Assembly (NCBI GenBank): GCA_965371855.1
Contig: CBDUZZ010000018.1
Location: 1-63,699 of the forward strand
Direction: 5' to 3'
DNA from: JAADEM01 sp965371855
GTDB lineage: Bacteria > Bacteroidota > Bacteroidia > Bacteroidales > Marinilabiliaceae
Length of the DNA: 63,699 bases
The stretch's first letter is position 1, and each line of letters begins with the position of its first letter. The translations under genes were made by a program, and so were the position numbers. Of this stretch, positions 28,179 to 37,617 are shown piece after piece. The notes under the pieces are model-generated. The model ran no database searches, had not been told where the DNA came from, and worked only from the letters and a program-made list of their open reading frames with translations.

Positions 28179-28380
28179 AATAATCATAACCACACTCATA
28201 TTCATCAGCTTATCGTCATGTGTAGCAGTAAAGGAATATGAAAAAGTATACATTAATGATTCGGACATGGTTTTAAAAGCAAGAAAATCAAAAAAATTTG
28301 AAACAAGTTTTCAGGTTTACAGAGAAGGAGCTTCCGGTGCAAATGGTGGTAAATCAGGTGGTGGTTGTGGCTGTAACTAA
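28168..28380 (+). CDS. DUF4266 small lipoprotein, candidate flavinylation target
   Basis: The 70-aa protein has a lipoprotein signal with lipobox LSSC (Cys18), followed by the VKEYEKVYINDSDMVL segment characteristic of DUF4266 proteins. The C-terminus is Gly-rich and ends GGGCGCN. E53-G-A-S-G-A58 resembles the ApbE acceptor consensus D-x-x-(S/T)-G-A-(S/T), with S56 in the acceptor position, E for D and N after GA. ApbE is encoded immediately upstream (11-bp overlap) and a DUF3570 beta-barrel immediately downstream. An FMN-bearing periplasmic or surface lipoprotein working with the barrel is the natural hypothesis. The CxC pair could be a redox or metal site. Confidence 0.85.
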   Translation: MKNKIIITTLIFISLSSCVAVKEYEKVYINDSDMVLKARKSKKFETSFQVYREGASGANGGKSGGGCGCN

Positions 28381-28393
28381 ATATAGGTATCAA

Positions 28394-29875
28394 ATGAAAA
28401 ACATTTTAATATATATTCTGCTATTATTCCCTGTACTGACTCTTGCTCAAAGGAAACAAGATGCCACTGAAAATAATCATAACTCTTCTGTTATTTACAA
28501 AAAACGTGTATTGGAAAATACTGAAATTGATCTATTATCAAGTTTCTATACTCAGAATGGTAGTAACGCTGCTGTTACAGGTGGGATAGGAACTGAAGAG
28601 TTAAATAATTTTGCAACAAATATCGCCATATCAATTCCTCTTAACGATGATGATATTCTTACCATTGATGCTACCATTTCAGCATATAGTTCTGCCTCAT
28701 CGAGCAACCTAAATCCTTTTTCAAGTGCTTCTTCGGGTGACGACGATGATGATGATGACGACGATGATGATGATTTTTTGCAAGCAACAGGACCCACTAC
28801 AGGAACTCCATGGTTAGCATCTTCAGGAGCGTCATTAAAAGATGTTTGGGCTAATGGCATTGTAGGCTATAGCCACTCATCAGATGATAGAAATAATATC
28901 CTTAGTGCAAACTTGAGCTTTGCAACGGAATATGACTATACTTCATTTGGTGCTGGAGTAGGATATGCAAAACTATTTAATCAGAAAAACACAGAGCTTG
29001 GAATAACTGCAAATGTATATTTAGACACCTGGAATCCGCAATACCCAACAGAAATAAAAACATATATTGAGCATGACGGTAATCTGAATGGTGGATTTTT
29101 TAATGGTGTAGACATATTAGATGGTAACGGAGTTCCTATTGATAAAAATAGTGACGTTGTATGGAAACCGGTGAACAACGTACTTGTTGATAATAAAAAC
29201 AGGAATACCTTCTCCATATCATTAAGTTTTTCACAAATTTTGAGTAAAAGACTGCAATTTTCTATCTTCTCAGATGTTGTTATTCAACAAGGCTGGTTGG
29301 CAAACCCAATGCAAAGAGTCTATTTTGCTGACAAAGACAACTATTACATAGGTAATGCATCCAGTATTCCTATTTACACATCTCCCACTAACAAAGATGT
29401 ATTTCAATTGGCCGATGACATTGAACGGCTTCCTGACAACAGATTTAAAATACCTGTCGGCATACGGTTTAATTATTACATCAATGAATTTATGGTTCTC
29501 CGAACATATTACCGTTACTATTTTGATGATTGGGGTGTAAACTCGCACACAGCTAACATTGAACTGCCAATAAAAATTGGTGGAAATTTCACAGTATATC
29601 CAACTTATAGATTTTATAATCAAACAGCAGCTGACTATTTTGCACCTTTTGAGCAGCACCAGTCAAATGAAAATTATTACACTTCTGATTTTGACCTGTC
29701 CAAATTCACTTCAAATCAATATGGTTTTGGGGTACAATACGCCGATTTGCTGACAAGCAGTCATGCTTGGAAAATAAGCCTTAAAAACATCAACCTGAAT
29801 TATAATTATTACAGTAGAGACACAGGGCTTGACGCACAGATCATCTCTTTTGGTATAAAGCTCGTGATTGATTAA
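28394..29875 (+). CDS. DUF3570 outer-membrane beta-barrel-like protein
   Basis: The likely start is ATG 28394 (493 aa), because a signal peptide MKNILIYILLLFPVLTLAQ begins there. An upstream in-frame ATG at 28298 would put 32 non-signal residues in front and overlap the DUF4266 gene. The mature chain is a DUF3570 protein, rich in alternating aromatic strands such as GVGYAKLFNQKN, RTYYRYYFDDWGVN and FGVQYADLL, with the family's poly-Asp run (about residues 116-128), probably a Ca-binding surface loop. The repeated strands and terminal hydrophobic segment (IISFGIKLVID) fit an outer-membrane barrel. It ends the Trx-ApbE-DUF4266 cluster. The Asp tract is a codon repeat (GAT/GAC) that could vary in length. 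Confidence 0.85.
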   Translation: MKNILIYILLLFPVLTLAQRKQDATENNHNSSVIYKKRVLENTEIDLLSSFYTQNGSNAAVTGGIGTEELNNFATNIAISIPLNDDDILTIDATISAYSSASSSNLNPFSSASSGDDDDDDDDDDDDFLQATGPTTGTPWLASSGASLKDVWANGIVGYSHSSDDRNNILSANLSFATEYDYTSFGAGVGYAKLFNQKNTELGITANVYLDTWNPQYPTEIKTYIEHDGNLNGGFFNGVDILDGNGVPIDKNSDVVWKPVNNVLVDNKNRNTFSISLSFSQILSKRLQFSIFSDVVIQQGWLANPMQRVYFADKDNYYIGNASSIPIYTSPTNKDVFQLADDIERLPDNRFKIPVGIRFNYYINEFMVLRTYYRYYFDDWGVNSHTANIELPIKIGGNFTVYPTYRFYNQTAADYFAPFEQHQSNENYYTSDFDLSKFTSNQYGFGVQYADLLTSSHAWKISLKNINLNYNYYSRDTGLDAQIISFGIKLVID

Positions 29876-30204
29876 TATTTCTCTCTTAACCAATAAAAGA
29901 CTTACTTGTAATGTATTTCAAATATCTTCAAGTTAACTACCATATGAAATTTATAATCAATCTAAGTAAGCCATTTTGAAAACAAACTTTGTATACATTT
30001 CTTAAAACAACTAATCTCTTATTTACAGATTGATAATTAATTATAGAAATATGTAGATTTTTAGATTCTACTTAGCATCATAAGTTATCATATTTTCGCC
30101 ATTTTCACGAAACAAATTTATGGTTTATTATCTATACTCTTTCCTATGTTTTTCTTACATTTATAATTCTAAAGCTATTCCGAATACATTTAAAACAGTA
30201 AATC
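29876..30204. other. Gene-free AT-rich spacer
   Basis: This 329-bp stretch between the DUF3570 gene and the DHOD-like gene is AT-rich. I see no open frame of note, no clear TAnnTTTG promoter with a spaced TTG, and no strong hairpin with a T-run. Confidence 0.6.
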
Positions 30205-31203
30205 ATGGATTTGTCAGTCAATTATTTAGGACTTAAATTAAAATCACCGATTGTGGTAGGTAGTTCTGGCCTCACCTTTTCAATAGACAGATTAAAACAA
30301 ATTGAACAAGCAGGTGCAGGAGCTGTAGTTCTCAAATCCATTTTTGAAGAAGAGATTCAACACGAGTTGAATCAAGTTTTGGAGCAGGAGTACAGAGAAG
30401 ATGATGCAAATCTTGAATACCTTGATTATTACGATTACAAAATAAAAGAGGATAATGTAAACAGATATATCGACTTCATCAAAGCGGCAAAAAAAGAGTT
30501 AAACATACCTGTTATAGCTAGTATCAACTGCAAGTCTTCGCACGAGTGGGCATTCTTTGCAAAGAAACTTCAGGATGCCGGTGCCGATGCATTAGAAGTT
30601 AATTTGTTTATTCTCCCTTCTGATTTTTCGCTCACTTGCGAAAAGGTAGAACAGACATATGTTGATGTAATAAAAAAGGTTAAAGAACAAGTTACAATAC
30701 CTGTTGCTGTAAAGATAAGCTGTCATTTTGCCGATATGGCATCCTTCGTCAAACGTCTTTCTCAAACGGGTGTTGACGGTATCGTTCTTTTCAATCGCTT
30801 TTTCCAGCCTGATTTTGATATTGATAATTTTAAAGTAATACCAACTAATGTATTAAGTAATCCTTCAGATGTTGCACATACGCTACGCTGGATGTCAATT
30901 TTTTATGGTCGCCTGGATTGTAATCTGATTGCGTCCTCAGGTGTACATAACGGTACTTCAGTTATTAAAACACTTCTGGCCGGTGCTGATGCTGTTCAGG
31001 TTGTTTCAACGCTTTACAAAAACGGTATAAAACATATTAGTACTATGCTTAATGAGCTGGAAGAGTGGATGAAAAAGCATGGATTCCAAAACATTGATGA
31101 GTACAGAGGAAAGATGAGTCAGAAGAATAGTCCTAATCCGGCAGAGTACGAGAGAGTTCAATTCATGAAATACTTTCAGGATAAAAAATATGATCTGGAC
31201 TAA
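30205..31203 (+). CDS. Dihydroorotate dehydrogenase-like flavoprotein
   Basis: The 332-aa TIM-barrel protein is of the DHOD/PyrD superfamily. It opens with the family phrase MDLSVNYLGLKLKSPIVVGSSGL and has AGAGAVVLKSIFEEEI, SINCKSSHEW, VPVAVKIS (FMN-contact Lys) and C-terminal GADAVQVVSTLYKNG (phosphate-binding). It represents the DHOD-like group that often sits near redox genes rather than pyrimidine genes. No other pyr gene is here, so it may reduce a different uracil- or dihydropyrimidine-like compound. It lies 77 bp before the Mrp/Mbx operon on the same strand, but the repeat-like spacer (31204-31280) makes co-transcription uncertain. Confidence 0.88.
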   Translation: MDLSVNYLGLKLKSPIVVGSSGLTFSIDRLKQIEQAGAGAVVLKSIFEEEIQHELNQVLEQEYREDDANLEYLDYYDYKIKEDNVNRYIDFIKAAKKELNIPVIASINCKSSHEWAFFAKKLQDAGADALEVNLFILPSDFSLTCEKVEQTYVDVIKKVKEQVTIPVAVKISCHFADMASFVKRLSQTGVDGIVLFNRFFQPDFDIDNFKVIPTNVLSNPSDVAHTLRWMSIFYGRLDCNLIASSGVHNGTSVIKTLLAGADAVQVVSTLYKNGIKHISTMLNELEEWMKKHGFQNIDEYRGKMSQKNSPNPAEYERVQFMKYFQDKKYDLD

Positions 31204-31280
31204 AAGATTGATGATTTATAATTGATTATTAAATATTTGTTGATTGAATTAAATAATCAATAAAAGATATAAACTAAAAT

Positions 31281-31796
31281 ATGAAAAGCCTCACAGCAAG
31301 AAAAAAAATATCCCGATTCTTTATTAACTGGCTCTTTTTAATGATTGTGTGGATTGCTTTCACCACATCTTTTGCTACACAGGAAATCATCACCGGCCTG
31401 GTTGTAACAATGCTAATTTCATTGTTTACAATTTCGCTATTCACCTGTTGCACAATTAAGATATTAGCACCAAAGCGGATTTTTTATATGGTATATTACC
31501 TGATAATTTTTATTCGTGAACTTATAAAATCAAACTTCAATGTGGCATACATAGTATTAACACCATCATTGCCCATTAATCCAGGTATTGTAAAATTCAA
31601 ATCAAAACTGAAGACCGATTACGCTAAGATGATTCTGGCCAACAGTATTACTCTTACTCCTGGAACTTTATCTATAGATATTATTGACGATACTTTCTAT
31701 ATTCACTGGATGAATGTAAAAACAACCGATCCGGAAAAAGTATTTACTGAAATTGCTGAAACATTTGAAAAAACATTATTAAAAATATTTGTGTGA
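31281..31796 (+). CDS. MrpE/MnhE-type antiporter subunit (MbxA position)
   Basis: The 171-aa subunit has hydrophobic helices at about 15-32, 36-55 and 65-85, followed by the conserved MnhE region VYYLIIFIRELIKSNFNVAYIVLTPSL and ANSITLTPGTLSIDI. It is the first gene of a 13-subunit Mrp/Mbx operon. Mrp modules exchange Na+ and H+, and in membrane-bound hydrogenase-related complexes they couple redox energy to ion pumping. The stop codon overlaps the next start (TGATG). Confidence 0.93.
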   Translation: MKSLTARKKISRFFINWLFLMIVWIAFTTSFATQEIITGLVVTMLISLFTISLFTCCTIKILAPKRIFYMVYYLIIFIRELIKSNFNVAYIVLTPSLPINPGIVKFKSKLKTDYAKMILANSITLTPGTLSIDIIDDTFYIHWMNVKTTDPEKVFTEIAETFEKTLLKIFV

Positions 31797-32053
31797 TGAT
31801 CTATATATTTTACATAACAATTGTTCTGATTGCATTGGGAATATCATTTTCCATAATACGCTTTATTAAAGGGCCTACAGCCGGTGATCGTGCTGTTGCT
31901 CTTGATACTATGACTACCCTTATGGTAGCGGCGTTGGTGATTATGGCCGCTGTTTTCGACCGTTTTATATATGTTGATGTTGCTCTGATATACGGGGTCC
32001 TCGGATTTATTGGTGTTATTGTAATTGCCAGATATTTGGAGGGCGCATTATGA
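31796..32053 (+). CDS. MrpF/MnhF-type antiporter subunit
   Basis: The 85-aa protein has three helices, with the family motif RFIKGPTAGDRAVALDTMTTL and FIYVDVALIYGVLGFIGVI. The start chosen is ATG 31796, which overlaps the MnhE stop by one base. An in-frame GTG one codon earlier (31793) is possible. Its stop overlaps the MnhG start by 4 bp (ATGA), so translational coupling is likely. It is the MbxB-position subunit of the complex. Confidence 0.93.
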   Translation: MIYIFYITIVLIALGISFSIIRFIKGPTAGDRAVALDTMTTLMVAALVIMAAVFDRFIYVDVALIYGVLGFIGVIVIARYLEGAL

Positions 32054-32424
32054 GTATATATGAAATTGTCGGAAGCATACTTATTCTTATCGGTGCCATA
32101 TTTCTTTTCCTTGGGGGATTGGGAATTTTACGAATGCCTGATGTGTACAACAGGCTGCAGGCCGGAACAAAAGCTACTACTATGGGAGCTATGAGTTTGA
32201 TACTTGGTGTTGGCATAGTTAAAATGGAGGATAGTTGGACATGGATAGTTAAAATGGCAATTATCATTATCTTTATTACCTTCTCCAATCCAATCAGCTC
32301 ACATGCTTTGGCAAGAGCTATGTACCGCCGCAAAAAGTATCCTTACATAAAAAGTTCCGATAAAAATATGGATGCTTACCGGGAAGCTGTTGAACAAGAA
32401 GAAGAGAAAAATAGTGGTAAGTGA
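32050..32424 (+). CDS. MrpG/MnhG-type antiporter subunit
   Basis: The 124-aa protein has three helices and the family motif LGILRMPDVYNRLQAGTKATTMG, followed by ITFSNPISSHALARAMYRR. The C-terminus is charged (EQEEEKNSGK) and cytosolic. It overlaps MnhF by 4 bp. The 72-bp gap to the next gene is AT-rich. It occupies the MbxC position. Confidence 0.93.
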   Translation: MSIYEIVGSILILIGAIFLFLGGLGILRMPDVYNRLQAGTKATTMGAMSLILGVGIVKMEDSWTWIVKMAIIIIFITFSNPISSHALARAMYRRKKYPYIKSSDKNMDAYREAVEQEEEKNSGK

Positions 32425-32496
32425 TGAATTACAATTAGTGGTTTAATAAATAAATCATCACACAAAATTAATAACTAATAATGAACAATTAACTAA

Positions 32497-32760
32497 ATGA
32501 GCTATTTAGCATTTACTATAGGATTCCTGCTTCTGGTACTAATAGGAGCCGCCATTTATGCCGTTTATCAGCGTGATCTGTTGATTGCAGTTATAGCAAC
32601 AGGAGTAATCAGCCTGATACTTACGGCACTGTTCCTGATTTTGCAAGCACCCGACGTGGCACTTACCGAAGCAGCTATTGGCGTGGCATTAACAACCATC
32701 ATTTTTATCATTACTATTCGTAACACGGTAAGATATGAAGATGAAAAAGATAAAAAGTGA
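32497..32760 (+). CDS. MbhD-type subunit (DUF4040)
   Basis: The 87-aa protein corresponds to the DUF4040/MbhD unit, equal to part of the C-terminal region of MrpA. It has three helices with the conserved LQAPDVALTEAAIGVALTT segment. In Mbh/Mbx complexes this separate subunit helps form the ion path next to the MnhB-type subunit. After it, 32761-32881 contains the imperfect hairpin CCCTCCCCCTCCAGGGGGAG... (about 32831-32862), an intergenic GC-rich repeat inside the operon. Confidence 0.92.
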   Translation: MSYLAFTIGFLLLVLIGAAIYAVYQRDLLIAVIATGVISLILTALFLILQAPDVALTEAAIGVALTTIIFIITIRNTVRYEDEKDKK

Positions 32761-32881
32761 AAATGAAAATTTGAGGATTTGAGTAACTGAAGAATCGTTT
32801 ATTAGATAAAAAAACAAAATACAATTAAGACTCCCTCCCCCTCCAGGGGGAGAAGGAGGGGGCTGATAAAGCTAATTGAAT

Positions 32882-33577
32882 ATGAAAAAAGCTATTATAA
32901 TATTTCTTCTTGCAGTACTTGGATATTTTTTGGCAATAACATTGCTCGATCCGGAATTTGAGGCCGGCAGAAATCATGACGGTGTAAAAGATGTATATCT
33001 CGATAAAACCGTTTCGAAACTTAAAACAGCCAATACAGTTACTGCTATCGTTGTTAATTTCAGGGGCTTTGATACTCTTGGAGAAATTACTGTTCTGTTT
33101 TTGGCAGCCACAGCACTCGGCAGTATATTGCACAAGAAAAGACATCATATCGGTGATCGTACTATACTGTTGCCTGCCAGTTCGATAGTTGGTGCAGGTT
33201 CAAAACTGTTATTCCCGGCTATCATACTACTTGGCGTATATGTATTTATTCACGGTCATCTAACTCCGGGGGGTGGTTTTCAGGGGGGTACTATCATTGC
33301 AACCGGTTTTCTGCTAATGTTAATTGCTTATCGCGATTTTTCGATTAGTCATAATATTTTATCGATAATAGAGTCTCTTGCCGGAATTTTCTTTGTTGTT
33401 TTCGGGCTGTTAGGTTTTATGAACGGAGGTACTTTTTTGCAAAATTTCCTTCCATCCGGCATCCTGAACGATTTGTTTAGCGGTGGAATAATCCCGATCA
33501 TTTATATATTGGTTGGTTTCAAAGTAGCCGCAGAGCTAACCGGTTTAATTTACACTATGTTACACGAAAAAGGGTAA
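32882..33577 (+). CDS. MbhE-MnhB fusion subunit
   Basis: The likely start is ATG 32882 (231 aa); an in-frame TTG lies two codons earlier. Residues 1-85 match the MbhE-like C-terminal piece of MrpA, with FRGFDTLGEITVLFLAATAL. The rest is MnhB, with RTILLPASSIVGAGSKLLFPAIILLGVYVFIHGHLTPGGGFQGG and GTFLQNFLPSG. Two Mrp pieces that are separate (MbhE, MbhF) in Pyrococcus are joined here. The spacer to the next gene (33578-33667) consists of degenerate AACTTGATAAACTT-type repeats in both orientations. Confidence 0.92.
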   Translation: MKKAIIIFLLAVLGYFLAITLLDPEFEAGRNHDGVKDVYLDKTVSKLKTANTVTAIVVNFRGFDTLGEITVLFLAATALGSILHKKRHHIGDRTILLPASSIVGAGSKLLFPAIILLGVYVFIHGHLTPGGGFQGGTIIATGFLLMLIAYRDFSISHNILSIIESLAGIFFVVFGLLGFMNGGTFLQNFLPSGILNDLFSGGIIPIIYILVGFKVAAELTGLIYTMLHEKG

Positions 33578-33667
33578 CTAAGTACAAAGTTTGTAAAGTT
33601 CATAAAGTAAAAAGTTAGATGAACTTGACAAACTTGATGAACTTGATAAACTTTATGAACTAATAAT

Positions 33668-34036
33668 ATGGAAGATACTGAACTTATTCGAATGGGTGTT
33701 TATACTGCATCTATCCTATTAATCCTAATTGGCCTGTATGCTGTTTTAACAAAAAAATCTTTAATAAAGATTGTTATAGGTCTGTCTATTATTGATGGTG
33801 GCATTCATTTACTGTTAATAGGAATAGGATATATAAAAGATGGTACAGCTCCGATATTTTCTCCCGGGTCGGAAAATGTGGCAGCACGTATGGTAGACCC
33901 CGTTCCACAAGCGTTGGTACTAACAGCTATTGTAATCGGCTTTGGAGTTACGGCAGTTGCACTTTCATTGATTATCAGATTATACAGACATCACAATACA
34001 TTGAAAATTGACGAAATAAAGAACTTAAAATGGTAG
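33668..34036 (+). CDS. MrpC/MnhC (NuoK-like) subunit
   Basis: The 122-aa three-helix protein has the MnhC signature IGLYAVLTKKSLIKIVIGLSIIDGGIHLLLIGIGY and DPVPQALVLTAIVIGFGVTAVALSLIIRLYR, homologous to NuoK of complex I. The short C-terminus after the last helix is cytosolic. It overlaps the MnhD gene by 7 bp (ATGGTAG), which implies coupled translation. It occupies the MbxG position. Confidence 0.94.
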   Translation: MEDTELIRMGVYTASILLILIGLYAVLTKKSLIKIVIGLSIIDGGIHLLLIGIGYIKDGTAPIFSPGSENVAARMVDPVPQALVLTAIVIGFGVTAVALSLIIRLYRHHNTLKIDEIKNLKW

Positions 34037-35520
34037 GAAGTCCCGTATTATTAATAGCCATTCCCTTATTAGCAGCTTTTTTGATTCCGCTGCTTGGATT
34101 GTTATGGAAAGAGCTGGTAAGAATTATCCCGGGTCTGGTTCTCGGTTATATGATGATTTTGTCAATAAGTTTATATATTGATGTTTTAAACTCAGGTACT
34201 ATAGTGGAAACTCTTGCCGGATGGAAAGCTCCATGGGGAATAAATCTGGTGTTTAGTCCGCTGACAGGATTTCTTACATCGTTAATGACCTTTATTGGTT
34301 TTATTATTTGGCTGTACAGCTACCGGTTCAAACAAAATGTTGAATTTGAAGCGGCCAAGAAATATTTTATTTTCTTAATGTTGCTGGTAGCCGGTTCTGT
34401 AGGCATTGTTATTACCGGTGATATTTTTAACCAATTTGTATTTATTGAGATAACAGGTATCTCGGCTTATGCTCTTACCGCCTTTTATACTGGTCGTAAC
34501 TCAGCTGAAGCAGCCTTTAAGTATTTAATCATGGGATCCTTGTCTGCATCAGCACTTTTAATAGCGATAATAATTATTTATTCGCAGTTAGGAACACTGA
34601 ATATGGCAGAGATAGCAGCAAATGTTCATAACATGGCTCCTCATCTCAGAGTTATGGCAATGATATTCTTCATTATTGGGATAGGTGTTGAAGCAGAGAT
34701 ATTCCCACTTAACGGATGGGCTCCTGATGCTTATACCGAAGCTCCCGGCCCTATCGGCGGTGCTTTTTCCGGCATTGTGGTGAAGGCAGGTATTTATGCA
34801 ATGGTTCGAATGATGTTTACTCTTTTTAACATATCCGGACCAATGCAAATATTGATAGTAATCGGGATGATAACTCTTATCGTTGCCGAAACATCTGCAT
34901 TGCGTCAGGATAAACTAAAGAGGATGTTGGCTTATTCCAGTATCGGTCAAATGGGGTTGGTACTTGTAGCTTTTGGAATGGGTACAAAAGCAGGTGTATT
35001 TGCAGCTCTTTTCCTTATGCTAAACCATGCAATTATTAAACCTTTACTTTTCCTTAGTGGCAGTTATCTGGCATTCAACACAACAGATAAATACATTAAA
35101 GAGATAACAGGAATGGCTAAGAAGATGCCGGTAGTTTCAGTACTGTTTGCACTTGGGGCATTGGCAATTTCCGGCCTGCCACCTTTTTCCGGATTTTGGA
35201 GTAAGCTGTCGGTTCTTACTGCAGCAGCTGATGAGAATATGATGCTGATAATTGCTCTGGTTCTTATTATTAGCATTGTAGAAATCGTTTATTATTTCCG
35301 CGTAATAAATCGTCTGTTTTTCTTTGAGTATGATAAGAAGATATCTGTTGATCCGCACAAACCGAGTTTCAATGGGATATTAGCTCTTTTCATCTTGGCA
35401 GGTCTGATACTGATGATCGGATTTTATCCTGCCTCAGTTACCGGCTTCCTTGACCTTGCTGCCGATGACCTGATGAATACACATGAATACATTGAAAAAG
35501 TACTAGGCATGGCACATTGA
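34030..35520 (+). CDS. MrpD/MnhD antiporter-like subunit (first of two)
   Basis: The 496-aa protein of about 14 helices belongs to the NuoL/M/N-MrpA/D antiporter family. Markers are FVFIEITGISAYALTAFY (the helix-5 Glu), GVEAEIFPLNGWAPDAYTEAPGPIGGAFSG (helix 7, with Lys nearby), RMLAYSSIGQMGLVLVAFG and LSGLPPFSGFWSK. It should carry one ion channel of the complex. It overlaps MnhC by 7 bp. Its 3' spacer (35521-35690) is repeats only. Confidence 0.95.
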   Translation: MVGSPVLLIAIPLLAAFLIPLLGLLWKELVRIIPGLVLGYMMILSISLYIDVLNSGTIVETLAGWKAPWGINLVFSPLTGFLTSLMTFIGFIIWLYSYRFKQNVEFEAAKKYFIFLMLLVAGSVGIVITGDIFNQFVFIEITGISAYALTAFYTGRNSAEAAFKYLIMGSLSASALLIAIIIIYSQLGTLNMAEIAANVHNMAPHLRVMAMIFFIIGIGVEAEIFPLNGWAPDAYTEAPGPIGGAFSGIVVKAGIYAMVRMMFTLFNISGPMQILIVIGMITLIVAETSALRQDKLKRMLAYSSIGQMGLVLVAFGMGTKAGVFAALFLMLNHAIIKPLLFLSGSYLAFNTTDKYIKEITGMAKKMPVVSVLFALGALAISGLPPFSGFWSKLSVLTAAADENMMLIIALVLIISIVEIVYYFRVINRLFFFEYDKKISVDPHKPSFNGILALFILAGLILMIGFYPASVTGFLDLAADDLMNTHEYIEKVLGMAH

Positions 35521-35690
35521 GAATTATGAATTACGAATTAGGAATTACGAATTAGGAATTACGAATTATGACAAACATATTCAGAACTTTTAACTTGATA
35601 AACTTTACAAACTTGATAAACTCGATATACTTGATATACTTTACAAACTTTATAAACTTAATATACTTGATAAACTTTCAACTTACGTAA
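35521..35690. repeat. Degenerate tandem repeats between two antiporter genes
   Basis: GAATTACGAATTAG units (35521-35570) are followed by many degenerate copies of (A)ACTTGATAAACTTTACA (35585-35685). Nothing coding or promoter-like stands out. Similar units occur at 241-280, 33588-33660, 38530-38590 and 38940-39015. Confidence 0.75.
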
Positions 35691-37538
35691 ATGGAAACAA
35701 TATATATCATACTATTAATATTTCTAACAGGTACCATTGCCACCTTTTTTCTCGGTAAGGTCAACGGCATCCTGCGTAATCTGGCATTCATTGCTACACT
35801 AATAATTCCTTCCTTGCTATTCTTTACCGGAATATCAATGGATGCAACTGTTGATCTTCAGGTATCCGGCATTTCATTAAGCTGGGGAATGACTCCTTTT
35901 GCATATATTTTTGCACTTATCGTATTGGGCTTGTCCATATTATCCGGCATATATGCTATTAAAGCAATGGAAGGACAAAAGAACCTCAATTTCTTTTTTG
36001 CCAACTTCCTACTTACTACAATGGCGATGATGGGTATTCTGTTTTCCCGCGACTTAATATCGTTTTTTATTTTCTGGGAAATAATGACCTGGTCATCATA
36101 TTTCATGGTGGTATTTAACGGTAAAAAAGTTCAAAAGGTTGGCATCAGATATATTGTTTTTAGTGCCATAGGTGCTTATGCAATGCTTATGGCAATTGTT
36201 TACATATATTCTTTTACCGGAAGTGTAATGATTGATGATTTTATTTCAGGATTTCACTCATTTACTCCTGAAATGCAATGGTTAATTCCGATACTTTTAT
36301 TAATTGGATTTGCTGTTAAGAGTGCCCTGATGCCACTGCACGTATGGGCTTCAGGTGCATACAGCAGTGCTCCAATGGCATACACAAGTATATTTTCAGG
36401 CGCATTATCAAAGATGGGAATCTACGGAATGGTGATAGTTCTGGTAACCATCGTTCAACAAATCCCTAACGGATTCTGGATAAAAGAGGTTATTGCCTGG
36501 CTTGGCGGTATTACTGCCGTGTTAGGTACTCTTTGGGCTATCAAACAGGATGATGCTAAAAAACTTCTGGCCTATTCATCAGTAGCCCAGCTTGGATATA
36601 TTATTGTTGGTGTTGCAATAGGCACTCCGTTGGCTATGCTTTCCGGTCTTTACCTTGCAGTAATGCACGGATTATTCAAAAGCGCACTATTCATGGCTGT
36701 TGGTGCTATCGAGCGACAAACAGGAACAACAAATCTTACCGAAGTAACCGGATTGATACGTAAAATGCCATGGACTTTTCTTATTACAATGATGTCGATA
36801 ATTGCTCTTGCCGGCATTCCACCTCTTGGCGGTTTCATTGGGAAATGGATGTTATATGAATCTCTTATGGGCAGTAACCATTACCTTCTGGTAATAGTTG
36901 TATTCTTCTCCAGTACTGCTGCTTTTTTATATTGTTATAAAATATTGTTTGGTTTTTTCCTCGGACAGGAAGAGAAAGAGTGGAGCCATGTAAAAGAAGC
37001 CCCTGTTATAATGATTATCCCTATGCTGATATTGGCAGGGGGAACATTAATTCTGGGTGTTTTTCCGGGACTAATTCTGAAACTCATAAATGAGGGTATG
37101 CAGTTTATTGGTTATGCCTCTACCGAAAACCGTTTTTGGGAGCTGTCAGTTATATTTAACGATTGGGGTAATCAAATGGCTATGCAACCTATCTTTTATT
37201 CCATAATGGGAATATTCCTGTTTTTCATGATCTTTCTTACCATTAAAGGTTATAAAACTACGCGATACGTTACTACAAAAGACATCAGTTCATCAGGCGA
37301 AGTACCCAAAGAACATGAGAACCTTACTTTCTCGATTAATTTCATGCAACCGTTTTTACGTGCTGTTGAACCGCTTATGCGAAGAAAAATAAACACATAC
37401 TATAAAAGTTTCGGAAAAGGACTGGAAGCCTTATTTGATTTCACAAGAAGAATATATAACGGTAACGGGCAGACTTACGCACTCTATCTTGTGATTTTTA
37501 TAATAGTGTTGCTATTATTTAAGGATAGCTTGTTTTGA
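35691..37538 (+). CDS. Second MrpD/NuoL-like antiporter subunit (MbxH' type)
   Basis: The 615-aa homologue of MnhD/NuoL has about 16 helices. It shows FFIFWEIMTWSSYFMVVF (helix-5 Glu), GFAVKSALMPLHVWASGAYSSAPMAYTSIFSGALSKMG (helix 7 with Lys and the HVW/AY motif), LLAYSSVAQLGYIIVG and LAGIPPLGGFIGKW. The C-terminal 110 residues carry an extra helix and end in a hydrophobic anchor (LYLVIFIIVLLLFKDSLF). Two antiporter-like subunits in tandem are a feature of Mbx/Mbs-type complexes and distinguish them from simple Mbh hydrogenases. Confidence 0.94.
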   Translation: METIYIILLIFLTGTIATFFLGKVNGILRNLAFIATLIIPSLLFFTGISMDATVDLQVSGISLSWGMTPFAYIFALIVLGLSILSGIYAIKAMEGQKNLNFFFANFLLTTMAMMGILFSRDLISFFIFWEIMTWSSYFMVVFNGKKVQKVGIRYIVFSAIGAYAMLMAIVYIYSFTGSVMIDDFISGFHSFTPEMQWLIPILLLIGFAVKSALMPLHVWASGAYSSAPMAYTSIFSGALSKMGIYGMVIVLVTIVQQIPNGFWIKEVIAWLGGITAVLGTLWAIKQDDAKKLLAYSSVAQLGYIIVGVAIGTPLAMLSGLYLAVMHGLFKSALFMAVGAIERQTGTTNLTEVTGLIRKMPWTFLITMMSIIALAGIPPLGGFIGKWMLYESLMGSNHYLLVIVVFFSSTAAFLYCYKILFGFFLGQEEKEWSHVKEAPVIMIIPMLILAGGTLILGVFPGLILKLINEGMQFIGYASTENRFWELSVIFNDWGNQMAMQPIFYSIMGIFLFFMIFLTIKGYKTTRYVTTKDISSSGEVPKEHENLTFSINFMQPFLRAVEPLMRRKINTYYKSFGKGLEALFDFTRRIYNGNGQTYALYLVIFIIVLLLFKDSLF

Positions 37539-37617
37539 TTGAAAATTGAGTATTGCAGTTACTTACCAAATGTGAAGAGGACAATATTCATTATAAAATA
37601 ATAAATATAAAATTTAA

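Noticed and set aside
28552..28860. 102-codon minus-strand frame with a poly-Ser run
   Set aside because: It is the antisense of the Asp tract in the DUF3570 gene, which has strong family features in the plus frame.
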